From Laburnicola sp. R22_1 (taxonomy: Eukaryota > Ascomycota > Dothideomycetes > Pleosporales > Didymosphaeriaceae): a stretch of DNA of 64,000 nt. Below, in pieces: positions 12,537 to 25,823 of the stretch. The notes under the pieces were generated by a model. It ran no database searches and was not told where the DNA came from. It worked only from the letters and a program-made list of their open reading frames with translations. Numbering within the stretch: position 1 is the first letter of the stretch; each line of letters begins with the position of its first letter. Where the stretch lies: the NCBI GenBank assembly GCA_014281115.1, contig JACONQ010000015.1, positions 124,001 through 188,000 on the forward strand. Reading direction: 5' to 3'. Made by a program: the position numbers and the translations under genes.

Positions 12537-13300
12537 TAGGTTCGACGGCGGCATGATGTGCAGATACGGAGCGTTCCCCGTACCGACGCTAACGGAGCCC
12601 GCGTGGTCATTCCAAGGGTGCATGTGAAAGCCGCTTGACGGTTTCATGTGAAGGTTTGGAGCGCGGACGAGATGCCTCGAAGCGCATAGCTGGTGTGAAG
12701 GTCGTCGAGACAATGGTAAGATTTCGTCTACACTGTACAGGATAGATTGCGGCGCGTGGTAGGACAAAGACACGGCAGGTGCCAGGTGGTGAAGCCCCCA
12801 GCGCTTTCCACGGTCGGCTTTGACCGGCTTGTCACGCTAGCCCGAAACGCGTGCTCGGTCAGACCGAGCGCGCTCATTGGCCCAGCTGCCCTGGGCCGAG
12901 GCTCGAGGCCCAGCTCCTCTCTGCGACGAGAAGAGCGTCCGCAGTTGCTTTCATAAGGTGCATCGCCAGCTGCTGCGCTTCCGTTGTGCAGCACGCCTCT
13001 TGACACTTTGCAGCTTTCACTGTGAATTCGCTGTGGACTTGGGCGACTGTGTTGTAGGCGGAAGACGCGGTTTGCCGTGTCGATTCAGGCCAAGCTGTCA
13101 GGTATGTCGTTGGAATCGGCCACGCCGATTTGCCAACACTAGACGTCGTATCTGTCTAACAGGCCATGGAGCAGCTTTCGAGCCCTTTCCCTCCCCCACC
13201 GCCCTTTGCGTCGCTCGCTGTTCGCTGTTGTCGCAAGAGCTTCCCCAGCCCGCGGCATAAACGCTCGTAACCTCACAACCGTGCCAGCAAATCGGCAGCC
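12537..13300. other. Intergenic, upstream of the acyl-CoA synthetase gene
   Basis: No recognised gene. Short GC-rich frames overlap on both strands. It presumably holds the promoter of the gene starting at 13301. Confidence 0.4.
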
Positions 13301-15699
13301 ATGTTTGGGACGCAAGATCTCCAGCTGCAACGCGCAGCAGAGCTTGCTGGGCCGCCTCCCAGGGGCCAGCCGTACGGTGTGCCGCTCCCGGGATCCAAGG
13401 TCGAGGGACGCAGCGCTGTATATCGACACTGGCGGTTTGTGGACCAGCCTCTACTGGCTGTCCTAGACCCTGCGGTACGCTCCAGCCTTTTCCCCGGGAC
13501 GAATATGCGAATGCAACTGTGAGCATGAGAATGATGGGCTGACGGGGCGCTGGCAGATCACAACGGCCCACGAAGCTTTCGAGGCAGCCGGTACGTAGAA
13601 CCAACGTCCACCCCGCTATTGTTCGCTAACTCCAAGGGCCATAGCTACAAGGTACCCGAGGAACAAGTGCCTGGGCCACCGCCCGTACGATCCAGCGACC
13701 AAGACGTTTGGCGCCTACGTCTGGCAGGACTATGCGACGATTCAGAGGCGGAGGAAGAACTTCGGCGCCGCGCTCCTACATCTGCACAGGCAGGCGGGCG
13801 TGACAGAACAAAGCTTTGGCGTTGGGCTGTGGTGCCAGAACCGGCCCGAGTGGCAGGTCACAGGTGCGTGGACTTGCCAAAGTTCTATCCGAAATCCAAT
13901 TAACCCGCGTAGATTTGGGATGCATGTCGCAACGCTTGTACACAGTCTCCATATACGACACCCTCGGCCCGGACACGACCGAATTCATCATCAATCACTC
14001 CGGACTGAACTGCGTCGTCACTTCGCTGAACCATGTCGTCACGCTCCTCAAACTGAAGCCACGGCTACCGACCCTCAAGATAATCATCGTGATAGACCCT
14101 CTCTCGGCCGGCGAGCAAGCTGGAGCTTCCAAGGGCGATCTGTTAAATGCCATGGCGAAAGACCTGGATGTTTCCATTCATTACATCGAAGATGTAGAGG
14201 CTCTTGGCGAGAAGCTGTCGCTGCCCTACAATCCTCCCACGCCCGACGATATTGTCACCATCAACTATACTTCGGGGACCACCGGAGACCCGAAAGGAGT
14301 GGTGCTGACACACCGAGCTGCCCATGCAGGCACGTGTGCATCTTTGGTCTTGCTCGACACCTCATCGTCTTCCGTTTGCGCCTCCTTTCTTCCTTTGGCT
14401 CACATCTATCAGCGCTTAGGAGAGCATAGCGCACTGGGCTCTGGAGCGTGCATCGGCTACTTCCACGGCAATATTGCAGAGTTGGTAGATGACCTCAAGG
14501 TTCTTCGACCGACGCTCATCGCAGGTGTGCCTAGATTGTACAACAGGTTCGGGTCTGCCATCAAGGGTGCAACGGTTCAGCAGACGGGCGTCAAGGGTGC
14601 TTTGTCTCGCCATGTGGTGTCGAAGAAGCTCGCCGCCATCAACGACAAGCACAATGCTTCCAACACGCACCCCATCTATGACCGTATATGGTCCAACAAG
14701 GTCGCAGCTCAACTCGGCCTTGGCAGGGCCCAAACCATGGTCAGCGGCTCCGCGCCAATCGACCCATCTCTGCTCCAGTTCTTGCGGATAGTCTTCAGCA
14801 ACAACTTCACGCAAGGCTATGGTCTTACCGAGACATACGCCATTGGCCTTGTACAAAGCCAAGGCGATTTCTCCGCCGGCAACTGCGGAGGCCCCACGCC
14901 CAACGCTGAAGTCTGCCTCCTCGACGTTCCCGACATGGAGTACCTTTCGACCGACAAGCCGCACCCGCGCGGCGAACTTCTGATGCGCTGCACCTCGCAA
15001 TTCAGCGAATATTTCCGCAACGAAGAGGAGACGACGAAGGCGGTGGATGCCGATGGGTGGTTCCACACGGGCGACATTTGCTCGGTCGACGAGCTGGGCC
15101 GCTTCAAAATCATCGACCGCAGGAAGAACGTGCTCAAGCTGGCGCAGGGCGAATACATATCCCCCGAGCGCATCGAGAACGTGTACCTGGCCAACTGCGG
15201 GTGGATGGCGACGGCGTACGTGCACGGCGACTCGCACCAGGCGTTCCTCGTGGGCATCTTGGGCGTCGCGCCGGACATGTTTCCGCCGTTTGCGAGTAAG
15301 GTGCTGGGCGAGAAGGTTGAGGTTGGCGATATGGAGGCGTTGAAGAAGGCGCTGAAGAGCAAGAAGGTGGAGAGGGCGGTGCTGAAGGAGCTGGAGAGGA
15401 TTGGGAAGAAGAATAGGTTTAATAGCTATGAGCGGGTGAGGGCGGTGCGGTTGTTTTTGGAGCCGTTTACGGTTGAGAATCAGCTTTTGACGCCAACGTG
15501 AGTTGCCCTTTTTTTTCCGTCTGCCCCTTTTTTGGGGGGGGCTTTGTATTGGAGAGAGGGAATGAAGCTGACTGTGAGTGATTACAGGTTGAAATTGAAG
15601 AGGCCGCAGACGGCGAAGGCGTTTAGGACGGAGATTGATGAGTGCTATGAGGAGGCGCTTGCGGAGGAGGAGGGGGGGAAGGCTAGGGCGAAGTTGTAG
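13301..15699 (+). CDS. Long-chain acyl-CoA synthetase, probably peroxisomal
   Basis: Activates fatty acids to acyl-CoA using ATP and CoA (ANL adenylating superfamily). Exons by eye: 13301-13474, 13557-13590, 13645-13863, 13913-15497, 15588-15699, giving 707 residues with GT-AG introns. Motifs in order: WQDYATIQRRRKNFG near the N-terminus, the phosphate-binding loop YTSGTTGDPKGV, FLPLAHIYQR, QGYGLTETYA (adenine/acyl site), GWFHTGDIC and FKIIDRRKNVLKLAQGEYI with the fatty-acyl-synthetase signature and the hinge, then RVRAVRLFLEPFTVENQLLTPT near the C-terminus. The last three residues are AKL, a variant of the peroxisomal PTS1 signal, so the enzyme likely feeds peroxisomal beta-oxidation, like yeast Faa2. 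The start ATG begins MFGTQDLQLQ, has no upstream alternative in frame with homology, and lacks a membrane anchor. The location is inferred from the tripeptide only. Confidence 0.9.
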
Positions 15700-17652
15700 A
15701 TTGAGGCGTGGCGTGGCGTGGCATGGCTGGTTCTTTCAATCCATCTATCATCCATCTATATAGTATTTGGCATTGTAGACAGTGGACTGGGTAGACAAGC
15801 TTGGGTAGGTACGTACTTGACGGGCGGATGGGTTGTTTGTTTGTTTTAGTTACAACAGGCATTTATTGGGAGGGGGGGTTTCTAGATGGTTGTGTTGTGT
15901 GGTGTTGGTTGTTAAGATGTGGGTCTAGAAAGAAATGGATGTTTGCATGCATGGAGGGGAGGGGAGGGGGGCTTATGTAGAGTGTAGAGTAGAGTATAGA
16001 GGTATATATATTATATAACTATATATACATACCTACTAAGCTTTTAAGATTTGTGTGTCTTTTAGGGGTTGGTTGGTTGGCTAGTTGGTGTACCGTGTAC
16101 GTCCGTCCGTACAGTAAGCAGTACAAGACGTAACTAACCAACTAACGTTACCTACCTAACTAAACTATAGAGAGAGTAGAGAAAAGTATACACATGCATA
16201 CGCCGCGACAAGTTCCAAGGCAAGTGTAGGTAGTAGACTGTAGGAATGAATGAATGAATATACACCTTGGTACCTAACGCGTCTGGTTACTTGCTGTGGA
16301 GTGGGATAGAAGGAAGGTGGGAGGATGTAGATGGATAGATAGATAGATAGATGGATAGATAAATAGTCCACGAGCAGAGTCCGTAGACCAAGGACAGACA
16401 GGCACAACTCAGGGAATAGATGCCTCTCTATTGCAAGGCGCAGGGTTCATAGTTAGTAGATAGGATAGGGTGAGGGTAGGAAGGAAAACACCGTCAGATA
16501 GACATGCACATCCGCTTGTTGATAAAGAAAATAGGTAGCACGTACTTACTTACTACCTTGGGGACATGGTCAGTCAGTATGGTTGCGGTGAGGAATAGGC
16601 AAATTATGGATAGGGATAGGTAGGTACGTATGTACCTAGGTAGGTAGGTAGGCAGCGTAGCGTAGCGTACTCCCTCGACACTAGAGGTAGAGCTCCTTAT
16701 AGAAAGATAGGTATTTACCGCACCACCCCTACAACTCTCCTAAGCAGCGCCACGCATCCTGTCTATAATAGCTGCAAGCCCCACCACACACGCACACACA
16801 CACCACATAAATCTACCATTCTTTATTTCATCATCTAACCAAAGTCACCCAAGGAAAAAAAACCCCCCGTGCGTAACCAACGTTACCATCAATTAGGCAT
16901 TTCGCTGCCAATTCAATCCAATCCATCTTGTACAACATACAGTAGGTATGTGTCTGCCCTGCTCATCCCATCAACCTTCTCAATCCCATGCGTGTATTCT
17001 TTCTTTCCTGCCGTGCCCGTCCCGCCGCATAGATCCCGACACAACCTTTATCCACCTCACTTCCATCTCATCAGCCTAGTCTTCCCCGATAAGAATAAGA
17101 TAGATATACGACATGAATAACTCGGTCGGTCCACACACACTCTGCTCTGACTGCTGCAAAACTATATGAAACCCCCAAGACAAAAAAAAAGACATGTAAA
17201 AGGTTTTCAAGGAACGGCCAAGAAAAGGTAAAATCCAGCAAGACATTAGGAAAATAACAGTGTAGTGCTATCAGGGATTGCGCCTTTTTTTTGTACGCGT
17301 GAGGTAATGGTTCAGGGTGGTTGGGGGGGCTGTGCCCCATCCCATTCTCGGTCAGCTTACAGAATACGAGAACAATGGGAAAAAAGTTGCTGCGGAGATG
17401 GCGACCTTGTAGCGGAGATTATGGCCTAGCAGCCGGGTCGAGGAATAGGTGATATTCGTCGAACCGTGAAAAGGATGATGCTGGTCAACAGCCCAGAAGA
17501 AGTGACCAAGCAACAGAAGGGAAAGCCCGCCCAAGCGCGCTCTCGTGGTCCGTGGGGTATCGGGATATCGAGGGCATTACAACGTCAACAGTGAACGCCA
17601 GTCCAAAACAAAGCTGAGTACGAATCTCCGCAAGACATCACCAGTCTGCTAG
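15700..17652. other. Intergenic between convergent genes, microsatellite-rich
   Basis: The acyl-CoA synthetase and veA genes end toward each other across this 1.95 kb. It holds AT-rich and tetranucleotide repeats: TATA-rich at 16000-16030, GATA repeats at 16329-16362, TAGG repeats near 16618-16653, and CA repeats at 16788-16803. No coding frame or RNA gene is recognised. Confidence 0.5.
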
Positions 17653-19539
17653 CTACAGACCCAGCTCGGGGACGCGACGTGAGCGGAGACTACCATCTGC
17701 ACGTCGATAGCTCATGCCGGCACGATTAGGAGGCTCTTCCATGTCATCGTACATACTGCCGTCGGGGCTGTAAGCTGGAGGTGCAGCATTGGGCCGAGCA
17801 CCCTGTTGAAGGCGCTCGTTCATATGCCTAACGTCGAAGGAGCTCGAATAGGATCGTTTCTGACCAGTAGCGGGCTGTGTTTGGACCTGAGGATGGGTAT
17901 CATATTTGGCACGAGGGTCTAGGTAGTTGTGGTGCGGGGCGACCTCAGATGTTGCTGACATCGGCGCCGACATATTGCTGGGAGGTGATTGATAGGAGGG
18001 TGAAACAGGCTCCAGGGTATCAGAGGCGACGTTGGCCAAGACAGTCCTCAGAGGCGCCAGAGCTTGTCCGTTACTCATGCGCGTAGGTGTGGGAGTGGAT
18101 GCCGGCACATTATGACCTGGGCTATGAAGAGGCTGAATCGGTTGAGTCAGCTGCTGCGGCCGTCCGTAGTCTATCGAGCCGTATGAAGGCATCAACTGGC
18201 TCGGGCTGGGGTATGGTTGGGTGGACTGTGGGAGAGAAGGTCGACGGTAATCTGAAGCAGGCTGAGCATAGTCCACCGTGGGCTCTTGACGCACAGGAGC
18301 GGATTGGTCATAGTGCGGATGCGAGTAGTTCTGGTTGTTCATGTAGCCATACGACTGGCCCATATTATGCATGTTGGACTGGCTCTGGTAGTTCTGAGTA
18401 GACTGCTGGTGGGTTTGGTGAGCTTGGTGAGATTGCTGAGATTGCTGAGATTGCTGGGGTTGCTGGGGTTGGTGAGAGTATGGCGTCGGAGGCGGTTGCA
18501 TGAGAGGAGCCGCCGGCTGAGCATGTGCATAGTGGTTCTGGTACTGAGTCTGGCCAGGGGCATATTGAGACACCTGGGAGTACGGCGGGGGCTGGGGTGG
18601 TGGCATTTGCTGGTAGTTGTTGCTCGCTTGGTACGACTGCGCCATGTCCTCCATGCTCTGGCGGCGAGGCGGGGCAAAGGATGAGTTGCTGGCATTGGAG
18701 ACTGAGCGTGGACGGTTGTCCCCGTCAAGCGATGGGTTCGACGCAGACATGCCCTGCTGCTGGGCATAGGCATCTGGGGTGGCCGTACGTCTGCCTCCAT
18801 CGTACCCATCGCCATCATCAAAGTCGTCCCAGTCCTTGTTGGTCTTATTCTCGCGGCGCCTCATGCGCACATCACGGCGGATACGGACGCGGCAGCCTTG
18901 CTCGGCGACCATGCGGCTTAGGGCAGTGCTCTCCGACAGACCAGGGAACTTCTTCGCCGAGAACACGATGAAGGGGGCGGATTTGACCTCGAGACGGTGG
19001 GAGACGTGGGCGTCGACGCCACCTTGTGGGTTGGCATTCGCGCCATTCGCAGAAGTTCGGTCTTCAGGGTCCATATCCTTGGGGTCCTTCAGTTCTTCGT
19101 ACAAGGCGAAACTCAAGCGGTATTTGCCCTCGTGGCGGACCGACAGGTCGGGGAAGATGAAGTAGCCGGCAGGCGTGGGACGGTCCAAGTAGGCCATGCC
19201 AGCGACCGGCGTGCCCGTGAGGACAGGGAAGCTCGGCGTGGTGGTACTGCTGGTGCGTCCTGGGGCAATGGCGCGGGCATTCTCGAGCGTCGCGAACAGA
19301 AAGAAGTTGGCATTGTAACCAAACGTGATGTCCTGGTCGCCCTCGAAGACGCGCAGCTCGACAATTGGCGGAGGGTCGACGGGCCGGCGGTCGGCGCTGG
19401 ACTTGGCCCCACTGCCACAGGCGCGAGCCCGCTCAGGTTGCTGGATGACCTGCAGCGAGTAGCGGATGGAGCGGCCATCCTTGGTGGTGCGGACCGCAGA
19501 GCTTTTGGTCTCGTTGGGGACGGTAATAAGGGAGGCCAT
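17653..19539 (-). CDS. VeA velvet-complex developmental regulator
   Basis: Velvet protein that partners VelB and LaeA in the nucleus and links light to sexual development and secondary metabolism. Single exon of 628 residues, against 573 in A. nidulans VeA. The velvet domain covers about residues 20-235: [20 protein letters not shown] at 28-47, [50 protein letters not shown] at 125-144, and [18 protein letters not shown] at 193-210. It ends in an arginine cluster, [16 protein letters not shown] (217-232), part of a likely nuclear localisation signal. Residues 250-600 are low-complexity, rich in Gln, Pro, Ser and Tyr, as usual for VeA C-termini. The final residues, [12 protein letters not shown], look conserved rather than random. 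The ATG at 19539 precedes the first conserved block by about 20 residues. No intron is needed, though some relatives have one near the start. Confidence 0.92.
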   Translation of the reverse strand: MASLITVPNETKSSAVRTTKDGRSIRYSLQVIQQPERARACGSGAKSSADRRPVDPPPIVELRVFEGDQDITFGYNANFFLFATLENARAIAPGRTSSTTTPSFPVLTGTPVAGMAYLDRPTPAGYFIFPDLSVRHEGKYRLSFALYEELKDPKDMDPEDRTSANGANANPQGGVDAHVSHRLEVKSAPFIVFSAKKFPGLSESTALSRMVAEQGCRVRIRRDVRMRRRENKTNKDWDDFDDGDGYDGGRRTATPDAYAQQQGMSASNPSLDGDNRPRSVSNASNSSFAPPRRQSMEDMAQSYQASNNYQQMPPPQPPPYSQVSQYAPGQTQYQNHYAHAQPAAPLMQPPPTPYSHQPQQPQQSQQSQQSHQAHQTHQQSTQNYQSQSNMHNMGQSYGYMNNQNYSHPHYDQSAPVRQEPTVDYAQPASDYRRPSLPQSTQPYPSPSQLMPSYGSIDYGRPQQLTQPIQPLHSPGHNVPASTPTPTRMSNGQALAPLRTVLANVASDTLEPVSPSYQSPPSNMSAPMSATSEVAPHHNYLDPRAKYDTHPQVQTQPATGQKRSYSSSFDVRHMNERLQQGARPNAAPPAYSPDGSMYDDMEEPPNRAGMSYRRADGSLRSRRVPELGL

Positions 19540-22077
19540 GGTGAGTTAGTTATTTACAGCCTGGCAGATGTCAGCCGAGTCGCGTTGAGTCGCGCTGGGT
19601 TGGCACGAGGGGGCGGCCAGGAACGACATGTGAAAGAAGACTTAAGATGACTTACGTGGCAGACCACGCGATGGATCCAAATAAGAATTAGAAAGCGTGG
19701 CTCGCAAACTTTAAGTCGCTACTAGGGCATAACCCGCGTCAGCATGCTTCCCAAGACAACTGCGCCGTCCCGATGCCGCATCAGAACCATGGAATTGGCG
19801 GTTCCAAGGCCACGCTCCTGGAGAGCGGGCTCTGGCTACACGCGAGGAGACGACTCACTTCGTGGAGAATTAAAAACGGCGGAGGAAGCGAGGTCGGTGA
19901 GGCGCGTCTGGGTCGAGAGCATCAGTCGCAATGCAGAGCGCCGGGCCACGGTGGCAGCGGTGCGCGCGCGAGAGCGAGAGGGAGAGCGAGAGGGAGAGCG
20001 AGAGGGAGAGCTAGAGGGAGAGCGAGAGGGAGAGCTAGAGGGAGAGCTAGAGGGAGAGCGAGAGGGAGAGCGAGAGGGAGAGCGATATGCCCGTCGCGAG
20101 GGCGGCGAGGCAGCAGCCAGAGGAGATGTACGGAGGGCGAGCGTCGGTGCAGGCTCACGCCGTCGTCGAGCTGGACTGCGCTGGGCTGGCTGCTCGCGGT
20201 CCCGTCGAGGTGCGTGGGCGAGGTCTGGCGGGTGAGGGCAGCGCTGAGGAGAGGCTGGAGAGGCTGGAGAGGAGGGAAGCGCAGGGGACACACTGGGAAC
20301 GCTGAACGGAGACACCATGGGCGGAGCCAGCCAGACGGGCTAGCGCTCCGGTTCAAATGTGCCTTTGTTCGTGCCCGGCGCCTTTGGGAAGCGCACAGGC
20401 CGGCTGCACGGTTGCATCCCTGCGCGTTGCGCCTACAGACACCCGACGGCTGATTGTCCCCGGCACCCTCACCACCCTGGGAGACGCACCATCATCCGGG
20501 GCTGCGCTGACGACAGGCGTGCTGTGCAGTGTGCAAGTGGACGCCGACGGCGTTGCCAACTTGCAACAAGCGTGCAGAAGGTGGCGAGCGGACAGAAGAT
20601 CAGAGGAATGTAGAGGTGCACCCCTCTGCGCGTGCGGGCGGGACAACGACTCGTGAAGACAGTCAAGTGGACAGTGAACACCCCGGGTGCCTGGGTCCAG
20701 CTACCTATCGCACCACTCTTTGACAAGTCGGACCTTTTGGCGATGAAAAGAGCGAACGCGCGGAGAGCGAGTGATGACTCTCTCGAGCCGACGCAACGCT
20801 GGGATATCACATCACCGCTTCACAGCCCTCCCTCGCCATCGCCCTGCCCCCCTGCGACGACCGGTACCGGTTCCTCTCTGCAACCTCTTCGCCGCTCGGA
20901 GCAGTCATGCGCAGCGGCAGGGGGTGCCAGCGTGGGACCAACACTCTGCTGCCCGCTCTAGATCGCCGCCCAGCGCTGCCGTGCGCCCTGAGGCCGACGG
21001 GACGAACACCTACAGCACCAACCACCAACGCTGCGAACCCAGCCCATCCTGTATGCGGAGCCGGAGCCGGGACCCAGCGTCGCTTTTTGCAGCTGAGGAT
21101 CCTCTGGAGCCCCGCCGCGGCCTCTTCCAAGTTCCCAGGTTCCAACGGCAATCTCATCTCGCCGCTGGCAGACTCCGAGGGGGGAAAAAGCGGGCCGATG
21201 CAAGCCAGTCCCTGCCGCTGGGCCCGCTAGCCAGGCCTCGCCGCTCATTGGCGGCCCTCGGTGCGGTGCCGGGTGTCCTCTCTCTCCGGGGCCGCACCTT
21301 CACCTGCGTCTGCTGAGTACGAACACGCCGCATTATCAGTCCATCGAGTTCATACACCCATCTCGCTGACGTGCCCTGCAGTGCTAAATCCAACCAAACA
21401 CGCAAAGGCCATGAATGCCATGCATGGCTTGCACCGGATCTAGCGACGCCCGCAGCAGCAGCGATGATGTGTGGTCCTGCAAATGGTTCCGGAAGTCTGG
21501 CATCCTGCATTGCGTGGTCCCCACGTTTTACCTACGCCGAGTAAGAGGCTCATACCTCGTCTGGCGTACTAGAAGTTGAAAACGTGCCACGCCTTCGTTC
21601 CCCCTTGGTCGACACGGCATACGGGAGCCGAAGCGTTGTTCGCGGGCCAGGAACATCGCTGTGTACAAGTCAACCAGCTATATTTGCTAAACTTGGCAAT
21701 GCAAAGTTACAATATCGCCATTCTTGCAAATGCCCATGGTCTGCTCGCCTTGCGTCTAAATCCGAGTGTTCCGTGTACAATACTACAACGGGTGGCTGCG
21801 ACTTCTTGGGAGTATCAGCCACATGTGCAATCCCCGTAACCAAGCGCCAAGCGCAGTTTCAACTGCCAGTACCTATTTGAAGAACCCCAGACTCGAGGTG
21901 CGTTATCATTCACGTCTAGCATATTCCGTATATTTTCTAGGCTTTGGAGGATTGCTGCATCTTCGCGGGTAGTATGTACGTGCACGAGGATGCCTAGTTC
22001 GGTAGGTAATCGTTGTTCTAGAGGCCCCAGGCCACCACCAAGACACGTGCCCACCTCGAAGCGGGAGTCTACCATCC
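19540..22077. other. GC-rich 2.5 kb between divergent veA and AIM9-like genes
   Basis: Both flanking genes are transcribed away from this region, so it contains two promoters and perhaps long 5' leaders. Many short open frames overlap on both strands without any recognisable domain. Apart from the minisatellite at 19970-20084 I see no defined element. Long leaders with upstream ORFs are known for veA in other fungi, but I cannot show one here. Confidence 0.45.
19970..20084. repeat. 12-bp purine-rich minisatellite
   Basis: About nine tandem copies of GAGGGAGAGCGA with GAGGGAGAGCTA variants. The plus strand is almost pure purine. It lies about 430 bp upstream of the veA start codon, on the promoter/leader side. 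Confidence 0.85.
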
Positions 22078-23941
22078 ATGACATTTCCCAGAGCGCCCTT
22101 TGGACTCGCGTCACGGCGCTCTCTTACTCACAGAAGCCTCATCCGCTCTTTCCCCCCCAGCTACAGCTGCGCCTTCTTCTCATCCCTAGCCGCCAAGGCA
22201 ACCCCAGAAAGCCATGGCGAATTATTCGAATACACATCTGGGCGATGGCTGTATGTTGATCTATAATCCATAGTCCCATAAGAAAAACACTGCTGTGCAT
22301 TTGCCAAACTAACCTCCCCCTTGCACAGCTACAACGAACCCCGCCGTCTATCCGAAAGACGCTCAGCATTCAACGTTGATGAACTCAAAAAAGCCGCCGC
22401 AACCTCCCTCAACAGACACCCCTCCGATGTGCAAAGCCTCCGCAAAATCGCCGAGGGAGGCTTCAACCGCGTCTTCGAGGTCTCAATGAAAGACGGGGCG
22501 TCTGTCATCGCGCGCCTTCCTTACCCGACGACGGTGCCGCGCCGTTGGGCAGTCGCGAGCGAGGTCGCGACGTTGGGCTTTGTTCGCGCGGCGGGGCTTC
22601 CTGCACCCCGCGTTTTGGGGTATTCTATCCATGGGGATGCGGATGGTAATGGCGTTGGTGCGGAGTATATCTTGATGGAAAAGGTGGCGGGGAAGCCGAT
22701 TGGGGATGCGTGGTTTGCGCTTTCGGAGCAGCAGAGACTCATGGTTCTTAAGCAGATTGTAGAGTTGGAGGCGAGGCTTTTTGCGGTGGGGTTGCCGGGT
22801 AGTGGGAGTATATACTACGCTCGTGATCTGGATTCTAATACACCTAGAGTAGATATCCCTGGGTTTGACGACGGATTGTGTATTGGGCCGTATGCGGCGC
22901 AGCGATGGTGGGAAGGCGAACGTGGAGAGCTGGACATCGACCGAGGCCCTCGTAAGTAGCTATTCCTGTCCATCCATAACTTATCCATCCTAAACATGCA
23001 TAGATACTAATCCCCGCCTCGTCCTCCAGACCGCCGCGGAGAAAGAACTATCCTGGATCCGCGCCCACGGACGCCCTCGGTTCCCCTTCGAGCGCGCGCA
23101 TAGAGAAACATTCGACTACAAGAAGCAAGATCCTGAAGAATATGCGAAGTCATTGCTGGACTACATCCACCTCGCGCCCCATCTCGTCCCCACCGATCCG
23201 CAGCTCAACCTCCCTGTCCTCCGCCACCCCGATCTCCAGCCCAACATCTTCATTTCCGAAAACTTCACCATAACCAGCCTCATAGACTGGCAGCACGCCC
23301 TAGTCCTCCCCACATTCCTCGCAGCCGGCATGCCAAACTCCTTCCAGAACTACGACGACGAAGAGTCCCTGTCCTTCATCCCGCCACACCTCCCGCCCGA
23401 TCTCGACTCCATGGACTCAGACGACCGCGCCACAGCACGCGAGCGCTTCCGCCGTCGCCACGTGCACTTCTTCTACCTCGGATTCACGCAGCGCCTGAAC
23501 GCGCCGCATTTCCATGCCCTCGAGCAAGAAACAAGTCTCCTGAAGCGGCGCATCTTCAACTCCGCCGGTTCCCCCTGGGAAGGCCTGAACACGCCTCTAG
23601 AAATGGACGTTGTCCGCGTATCACAGAACTGGTCTGAAATCGCGGCTGTGGGCGCAGATGGTAAGGTGCCAGCATGTCCTGTCGTCCTCGGTGAGGACGA
23701 GATACAACGACGGACGAAGTTGGACGAGGCGCTGCGGGAGGTGGACTCTGATATGGAATATATCAGAGGATCACTCGGCATCTCGGCTGATGGGTGGACG
23801 TCGCATGAGAATTTCGAAAGCGCGAAAGAGAGGGCGAAGTTCATTAGGAAACAAGGGCTTGCTGCGGTTAGCGATGATGCGTGGTTGGCGGAAATGACCG
23901 ATCAGCATTGGCCCTTGGATGACTGTGATGAGGATGTATAA
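22078..23941 (+). CDS. AIM9-like mitochondrial phosphotransferase-fold protein
   Basis: Aminoglycoside-phosphotransferase/kinase-fold protein of the fungal Aim9 (Fmp29) group, needed for mitochondrial inheritance in yeast; substrate unknown. Exons by eye: 22078-22250, 22329-22951, 23004-23941 (577 residues, GT-AG introns). The N-terminus is arginine/serine-rich with few acidic residues (MTFPRAPFGLASRRSLTHRS), a typical mitochondrial targeting sequence. ELFEYTSGRW then splices to LYNEPRRLSERR, a signature of the group. The kinase-fold part has the glycine-rich KIAEGGFNRVFEV, VIARLPYP as the lysine-strand equivalent, EYILMEKVAGKPIGD, the catalytic-loop equivalent RHPDLQPNIF and the metal-binding SLIDWQHALVLP. 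A long C-terminal helical region follows, ending acidic (DDCDEDV). The start ATG gives the targeting peptide and is the only in-frame candidate in exon 1. Confidence 0.88.
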
Positions 23942-25360
23942 GGTAGGGAAGGGGGATGACGAGCTGTGGGTATACTTGGTCTGGGTTTCTTTTTGTAAGT
24001 TGAGCGTGGCTTTACAGCGTTGTACCGTGAGCCGAATGACTCGCGAGTGCTTGACAAAGATTGTATTTCTAGACGTTCGAATTAGAGTAAGTGCAATGTG
24101 CCAGAAGATGGATTGGATATTCCGTGCGGCGGGAACACTAGACTTGGAACTAGGCCTACATATGTATGTATATATTATAACATAGCCAGCACTGGCAATG
24201 GCACCTTAGCCTTATACTAATACTACTACCTTGTAATCAGACGTTCCTTTGACACTCAACGAGTTGATCTCGTGTATTACCCAACCGCACATAAAGCAAA
24301 CCTAGTCTATACACAATATAAATAGCCCAGTTCTTCCATCACCCATCATAAGCCGTCCAACGTATCATTGGACCATCCGAGACAAGCAAGCAGAAGCGAC
24401 CTCCAATCCCTCCCATCTACCTTATCCTTTAAACACAACACAACACAACCCCCGAAAAACTTCCAACGACCCGACCCCCCAATCACCAGAAAACCCCACA
24501 AAAATTAACCCCATATCATGCTCAACAAGCCTCGCGCTTAAAACTACCCTTTTCCCAATTTACACACTCCTCTTTATCTGTCCCACAACATAACATCCCT
24601 CCTTCCCTCTAGACTTCGCCCCGCTTCGTAGCCTCAGCCTTCCTCCCCCTTCCCCACCACTTCACCACGCGAAAAAAAAACGCGGCCTACTCCCCACAAC
24701 GCACAACCCCACCGCCTCCACCACCACACCCTCTTCAGCCCCACTCACACAACATCCCTAAGAAATAAATAAGTGGCAGTGAAACAGCTCACCAGGCCCG
24801 CCCATCACCATCACCATCACCACACCACACCACACCACACCACACCTAGCCAGCCAGCCAGCCAGCCAGCCACACTACCAACCAGGAATCCCAACATGTA
24901 AAAAGCGAGAAGAAGAAACATCATCCAAGACACTAGCCCTGAACGGAAGGTAGTGTGCTCGTCTTCCCCCCCCCCAACCACCACAAGAGCATCCATCTAT
25001 CCAGCCAAAACAACCCAACCCACCATAAGCACCACCACAACATCCAATCTATCCCTGCTTCGACCTGCTAGCCAGCAATCCATCCATCTACCCCTTACTG
25101 GCGACGCCTAATCGCATCACATCACACCCACCTCACCACTTCGCTCCAACACCACTCACCACATACATCACATCACACCCTCCCCTCCCCTCCCAGCCAG
25201 CACAAGTCTTCAAGCTACAAAGTAGGTAGGTAGCTATTCTACTATGACTCTTGAAACTTATATAGAACAAACACAGCCTACACTACGTACCCCCTTAGCC
25301 AATCAAAACCTTAAATGCACACCTATTACCTAAATCTCGCAGAACGTATAGGTGTGCAGA

Positions 25361-25398
<38 letters not shown>

Positions 25399-25823
25399 AA
25401 CAAACAACAAACCCAACCCTCAAACAGTAAACTTTCCACATACCTCTATTCAATTCCCGCCCTACTCTCGCCTTCAACCACGCTATATTCAGTCATCACC
25501 TACAATTTCTCCTTGTACGCGCTCCATCCCTCTAAAAAGAGAACTCGGCATAACAATCCCTCCCCCCACTCGTTCGTACAAAAGAGGCAGGCACACTATA
25601 ACACCTCCCTCCCTCCCTCACCCACCCACCCACCCACCCAAAAAAAAGAGGCGTATCAAAACCCAGGTGAACCCCGCCCACCAGGTCATGGTATGCAGAT
25701 GCCCCAAACGCCAGAGAAGTATGCATACGCTACAAGGCCAACCAAAAGCGTACCACAACCATCCACCCCATCCACCCCCTACGCCCCCCACACATACCAA
25801 CCCAATGCTTACACGATACGATT
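23942..25823. other. Intergenic between convergent genes, simple repeats
   Basis: The AIM9-like and PP5 genes end toward each other. The sequence is C- and A-rich on the plus strand with simple repeats: ACCAC/ACACC and AGCC at about 24798-24872, CT then CA at 25363-25397, and CCCA at 25620-25640. Frames that stay open through these repeats have no recognisable domain. No RNA gene is seen. Confidence 0.5.

Noticed and set aside
18087..18971. Long plus-strand frames opposite veA
   Set aside because: Shadows of the low-complexity C-terminal part of veA.
19744..20453. Arginine/glycine- and glutamate-rich frames across the 12-bp repeat
   Set aside because: They result from a minisatellite with a period divisible by three, and lie upstream of veA with no other support.
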